Assembly: GCA_031549965.1 (NCBI GenBank)
Contig: JAVBPB010000081.1
Location: 1-35,819 of the forward strand
Direction: 5' to 3'
From: JAVBPB01 sp031549965
GTDB lineage: Bacteria > Bacillota > Clostridia > Lachnospirales > Lachnospiraceae
Length of the DNA stretch: 35,819 nucleotides
In this document: positions 33,372 to 35,819 of the stretch, piece after piece
Numbering within the stretch: position 1 is the first letter of the stretch
Layout: the number at the start of each line of letters is the position of its first letter
Position numbers and translations under genes: made by a program
The notes under the pieces: generated by a model
Database searches by the model: none
Seen by the model: only the letters and a program-made list of their open reading frames with translations
Told to the model about the DNA's origin: nothing

Positions 33372-33482
33372 ATCATTTTTATCGACACTTTACGTTCCAC
33401 ACTTAATCGACACATAATAAACACTTTCATATCTTTTTATGTCATTATGCATCTTCTTAATGTGTTGATTTTACTGACTTTA

Positions 33483-34493
33483 TTAAAATTTCCCAGCGTC
33501 TGCTGCTTCTTGAATAGCAACCGCAACCGCAACAGTAGCACCTACCATTGGGTTGTTACCCATTCCAATAAGTCCCATCATTTCAACGTGAGCTGGAACT
33601 GAAGAAGAACCTGCAAATTGAGCATCTGAGTGCATTCTTCCCATAGTATCTGTCATACCGTATGAAGCTGGGCCTGCTGCCATGTTATCTGGGTGAAGTG
33701 TTCTTCCTGTACCACCACCTGAAGCAACTGAGAAGTATTTTTTACCTTGTTCCATACATTCTTTTTTGTATGTTCCTGCAACTGGATGCTGGAATCTTGT
33801 TGGGTTTGTTGAGTTACCAGTAATTGATACATCAACGCCTTCTTTGTGCATAATTGAAACGCCTTCTGTTACATCATTTGCACCATAGCAGTTAACTTTT
33901 GCTCTTTCTCCATCTGAATAAGAGATTCTGCTTAGTTCTTTTACTTCGCCTGTATAGTAGTCCATTTGAGTTTCAACAAATGTAAATCCATTGATTCTTG
34001 AAATGATTTGAGCCGCGTCTTTACCAAGTCCGTTAAGAATTACTCTAAGTGGTTTTGTTCTTACTCTGTTTGCAGAGTTAGCAATACCGATTGCACCTTC
34101 TGCTGCTGCAAATGATTCATGTCCTGCAAGGAATGCAAAACATTCTGTTTCTTCTTCTAATAACATTTTTCCAAGATTACCATGTCCAATACCAACTTTT
34201 CTTTGGTCTGCAACTGAACCTGGTATACAAAATGCTTGAAGCCCTTCTCCGATTACTGCTGCTGCATCTGCTGCTTTTCTGCAATTTTTCTTAATTGCAA
34301 TTGCTGCACCTACAAGGTAAGCCCAGCTTGCATTTTCAAAACAAATTGGCTGAATACCTTTTACTTGATTATATACATCTAAACCAGCAGCTTTTGTAAT
34401 TTTTTCTGCTTCTTCTATAGAATCAATACCATAGCTGTTTAAAACAGCATTGATTTGGTTAATTCTTCTTTCATATGATTCAAATAAAGCCAT
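33483..34493 (-). CDS. GGGtGRT family protein, partner of NifU-like scaffold
   Basis: A 336-residue protein named for its motif SGGGTGRTLHPDNMAAGP (near residue 258). No enzymatic activity is established for the family as far as I know. Other conserved-looking segments are GIGHGNLGKMLLEEE, FLAGHESFAAAEGAIGIAN, VILNGLGKDAAQIISRING and a glycine/Met-rich C-terminus (MMGLIGMGNNPMVGATVAVA). There is no signal peptide and no Cys-rich cluster site. It starts 13 bp after a NifU-like gene with its AGGAGG inside the end of that gene, so the pair is almost surely co-transcribed. A role in iron-sulfur or related metallocofactor handling is inferred from that context. Confidence 0.85.
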   Translation of the reverse strand: MALFESYERRINQINAVLNSYGIDSIEEAEKITKAAGLDVYNQVKGIQPICFENASWAYLVGAAIAIKKNCRKAADAAAVIGEGLQAFCIPGSVADQRKVGIGHGNLGKMLLEEETECFAFLAGHESFAAAEGAIGIANSANRVRTKPLRVILNGLGKDAAQIISRINGFTFVETQMDYYTGEVKELSRISYSDGERAKVNCYGANDVTEGVSIMHKEGVDVSITGNSTNPTRFQHPVAGTYKKECMEQGKKYFSVASGGGTGRTLHPDNMAAGPASYGMTDTMGRMHSDAQFAGSSSVPAHVEMMGLIGMGNNPMVGATVAVAVAIQEAADAGKF

Positions 34494-34506
34494 CTTCTCT
34501 TACCTC

Positions 34507-35199
34507 CTATTCTTCTCTTGGGTCAATTATTTTTGCTGCATCTGCTACTCTGCCGTATTGACCCTTTGATTTTTCATAAGCTGAGTTTGCATCTTGACCT
34601 GCTTTGATAAGATCCATCATTTTTCCAAAACTTACGAATTGATATCCAATGATTTGATCGTCTTTATCAAGAGCAATTCCTGTTACATAGCCTTCAGCCA
34701 TTTCAAGGTAACGAGGACCTTTTTTAAGTGTTCCGTACATAGTACCAACTTGAGATCTTAAGCCTTTACCTAAGTCTTCAAGTCCTGCACCAATAGGTAG
34801 TCCGTCTTCAGAGAAAGCACTTTGAGTTCTACCGTATACTATTTGTAAGAATAACTCTCTCATTGCTGTGTTAATTGCGTCACACACCAAGTCTGTATTT
34901 AATGCTTCAAGCACTGTTCTTCCTGGTAGGATTTCTGCTGCCATAGCTGCTGAGTGAGTCATACCTGAACATCCGATTGTTTCTACAAGAGCTTCTTGTA
35001 TAATACCTTCTTTTACGTTAAGTGTAAGTTTACAAGTACCTTGCTGTGGTGCACACCAGCCAACACCATGTGTTAAACCTGAAATGTCAGAGATTTGTTT
35101 TGCTTGTACCCATTTTGCTTCTTCTGGGATTGGAGCTGCGCCGTGGTTAACACCTTGTGCTACCGTACACATTTTTTCTACTTCATGTGAATAAATCAT
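34507..35199 (-). CDS. Iron-sulfur cluster assembly scaffold, NifU/IscU-like
   Basis: A 230-residue protein related to the IscU/NifU N-terminal scaffold. ALVETIGCSGMTHSAAMAAE corresponds to the central cysteine loop of IscU (TFGCGSAIASSS), and PGRTVLEALN follows as in the family. GWCAPQQGTCKLTLNV and LVCDAINTA would supply other cysteines. It is longer than IscU (about 130 residues), with an added C-terminal part (YVTGIALDKDDQIIGYQFVS). AAAGGAG precedes the ATG. No IscS or SufBCD gene is nearby, and the next gene encodes a GGGtGRT protein, so this is a separate two-gene unit rather than a standard isc or suf operon. Confidence 0.85.
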   Translation of the reverse strand: MIYSHEVEKMCTVAQGVNHGAAPIPEEAKWVQAKQISDISGLTHGVGWCAPQQGTCKLTLNVKEGIIQEALVETIGCSGMTHSAAMAAEILPGRTVLEALNTDLVCDAINTAMRELFLQIVYGRTQSAFSEDGLPIGAGLEDLGKGLRSQVGTMYGTLKKGPRYLEMAEGYVTGIALDKDDQIIGYQFVSFGKMMDLIKAGQDANSAYEKSKGQYGRVADAAKIIDPREE

Positions 35200-35315
35200 G
35201 TTGAAACTCCTTTCAATATGTGTATTTGAATTAGGCAGTATATGCCTTGGTGCGGTTTGTTAATTTAATCAAATGTTGCTTAATTTAGGAAATCGCACTT
35301 TGGTATTATTTTCTC

Positions 35316-35337
35316 ATAAACTAGTCAATTAGTCTAT
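35316..35337 (-). promoter_or_regulatory. Pseudo-palindrome upstream of scaffold/GGGtGRT operon
   Basis: On the minus strand the 22-nt site from ATAGACTAATT to GACTAGTTTAT is complementary to itself at 8 of 11 pairs. It contains TTGACT, a possible -35. It could be an operator for an Rrf2/IscR-type regulator, which would suit an iron-sulfur operon, but the match to any known motif is only suggestive. Confidence 0.25.
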
Positions 35338-35429
35338 ACCTTTTTTTAAATTTATTGTTTTTTTATTATTATGGGGGCATATATGTGATTCAAGGAGTTA
35401 CTGATGTCCTTGATTTAGGTTGTGTAGAT

Positions 35430-35593
35430 TTTTTAGATTAATATGAGTGTATATATATCCAATTGTTTGCCTTACCCTCCTTCAGCATGTTTTTTACAAG
35501 CCTTTGCTATGCAAAGTCTTGACAAAACATAAACGCTTCGTCGGACGGTCTGCACAATTGAATATATATACACACGTATTCATCTAAAAAATT
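35430..35593. repeat. Large palindromic intergenic element with shared ends
   Basis: Imperfect 36-bp arms (35430-35466 and 35555-35590) begin TTTTTAGAT and end in CAATTG at the loop side. The roughly 90-nt centre contains its own hairpin CTTTGCTATGCAAAG (35502-35516). The end ATCTAAAAAATT and the adjoining ATTTACTGTATCGAAGGACT match the 18.4-kb element in inverse orientation. No coding potential is seen in 35200-35429. Confidence 0.75.
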
Positions 35594-35639
35594 AATTTAC
35601 TGTATCGAAGGACTTTTTCAGTGCCCTCTCCATGGAGCA

Positions 35640-35819
35640 GGAAGACTAAAAAGGCAAAGCGTCCGTTCAATGTCGTCAACTTAAGGTTTTGTGTAACGAA
35701 CGCATTGCCATTTAGATACCGCCCCCTCAGAAAAACATTATAATTTATGAAAAAATCAGATAAGCCAAACATTCCAATGAGCCTATGAAAAAGCATCATA
35801 GTCTCATTTCCATGGCTTA
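35640..35819. repeat. Composite repeat continuing to the window edge
   Basis: GGCAAAGCGTCC (35653-35664) and 35668-35703 resemble the 14.15-kb fragment in reverse complement. CCCTCAGAAAAACATTATAAT (35725-35745) resembles 18319-18337. The hairpin 35762-35818 is a second copy of the inner hairpin at 6198-6262, with a different loop and different but still complementary base pairs at its foot. The element may continue beyond the window. Confidence 0.75.

Noticed and set aside
35584..35799. 71-codon open frame on the minus strand at the window end
   Set aside because: It lies wholly inside the composite repeat and its hairpins, has no convincing ribosome binding site and resembles no protein I know.

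Overview
AT-rich, low-GC Firmicute chromosome, most likely an anaerobic clostridium of the Lachnospirales type. The evidence is a complete rnfCDGEAB operon, AGGAGG-type ribosome binding sites before nearly every gene, a c-di-GMP-I riboswitch ahead of a DNRLRE/RHS-type surface protein, and a GGGtGRT protein paired with a NifU-like scaffold. I cannot name the species.

Layout. 1-1431 (minus) is the 5' part of a large secreted surface protein whose leader carries a c-di-GMP riboswitch and terminators. 2009-6118 (plus) holds glycogen/maltodextrin phosphorylase and a neopullulanase-like GH13 enzyme. 6120-6340 is a very long inverted repeat. 6340-13512 (minus) holds a small-molecule phosphotransferase, then a glycolipid-type glycosyltransferase at the 3' end of the Rnf operon. 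13661-14868 holds a PilZ protein and a GNAT acetyltransferase. 14963-18175 (minus) is an apparent operon of a CheA-like kinase without a CheW domain, a single-domain response regulator and a membrane-anchored putative glycoside hydrolase. 18572-21703 (minus) is a sugar ABC transporter (binding lipoprotein and two permeases, no ATPase). 22097-24214 is a Zn/Cd/Pb-type P1B ATPase with an SmtB/CadC-like operator in its promoter. 24398-26182 is a surface-anchored MalS-like alpha-amylase. 26324-27649 holds two unrecognised proteins. 27900-28985 is aspartate-semialdehyde dehydrogenase. 29376-32162 is a 928-residue Hsp70/actin-fold protein. 32549-33007 is a YaiI/YqxD protein. 33483-35199 is the NifU-like/GGGtGRT pair.

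How the genes fit together. The amylase, sugar transporter, GH13 enzyme and phosphorylase make a plausible route from starch outside the cell to glucose-1-phosphate inside; a perfect CcpA cre match sits upstream of the transporter. Rnf would couple ferredoxin and NAD to an ion gradient. The riboswitch and the PilZ protein both point to c-di-GMP signalling at the cell surface.

The least explained content is a set of intergenic palindromic elements (about 6.1, 14.15, 18.3, 29.2, 32.3 and 35.4-35.8 kb). They share short modules and contain hairpins whose arms differ between copies but stay complementary. No tRNA, rRNA, CRISPR array, transposase or phage gene was seen.
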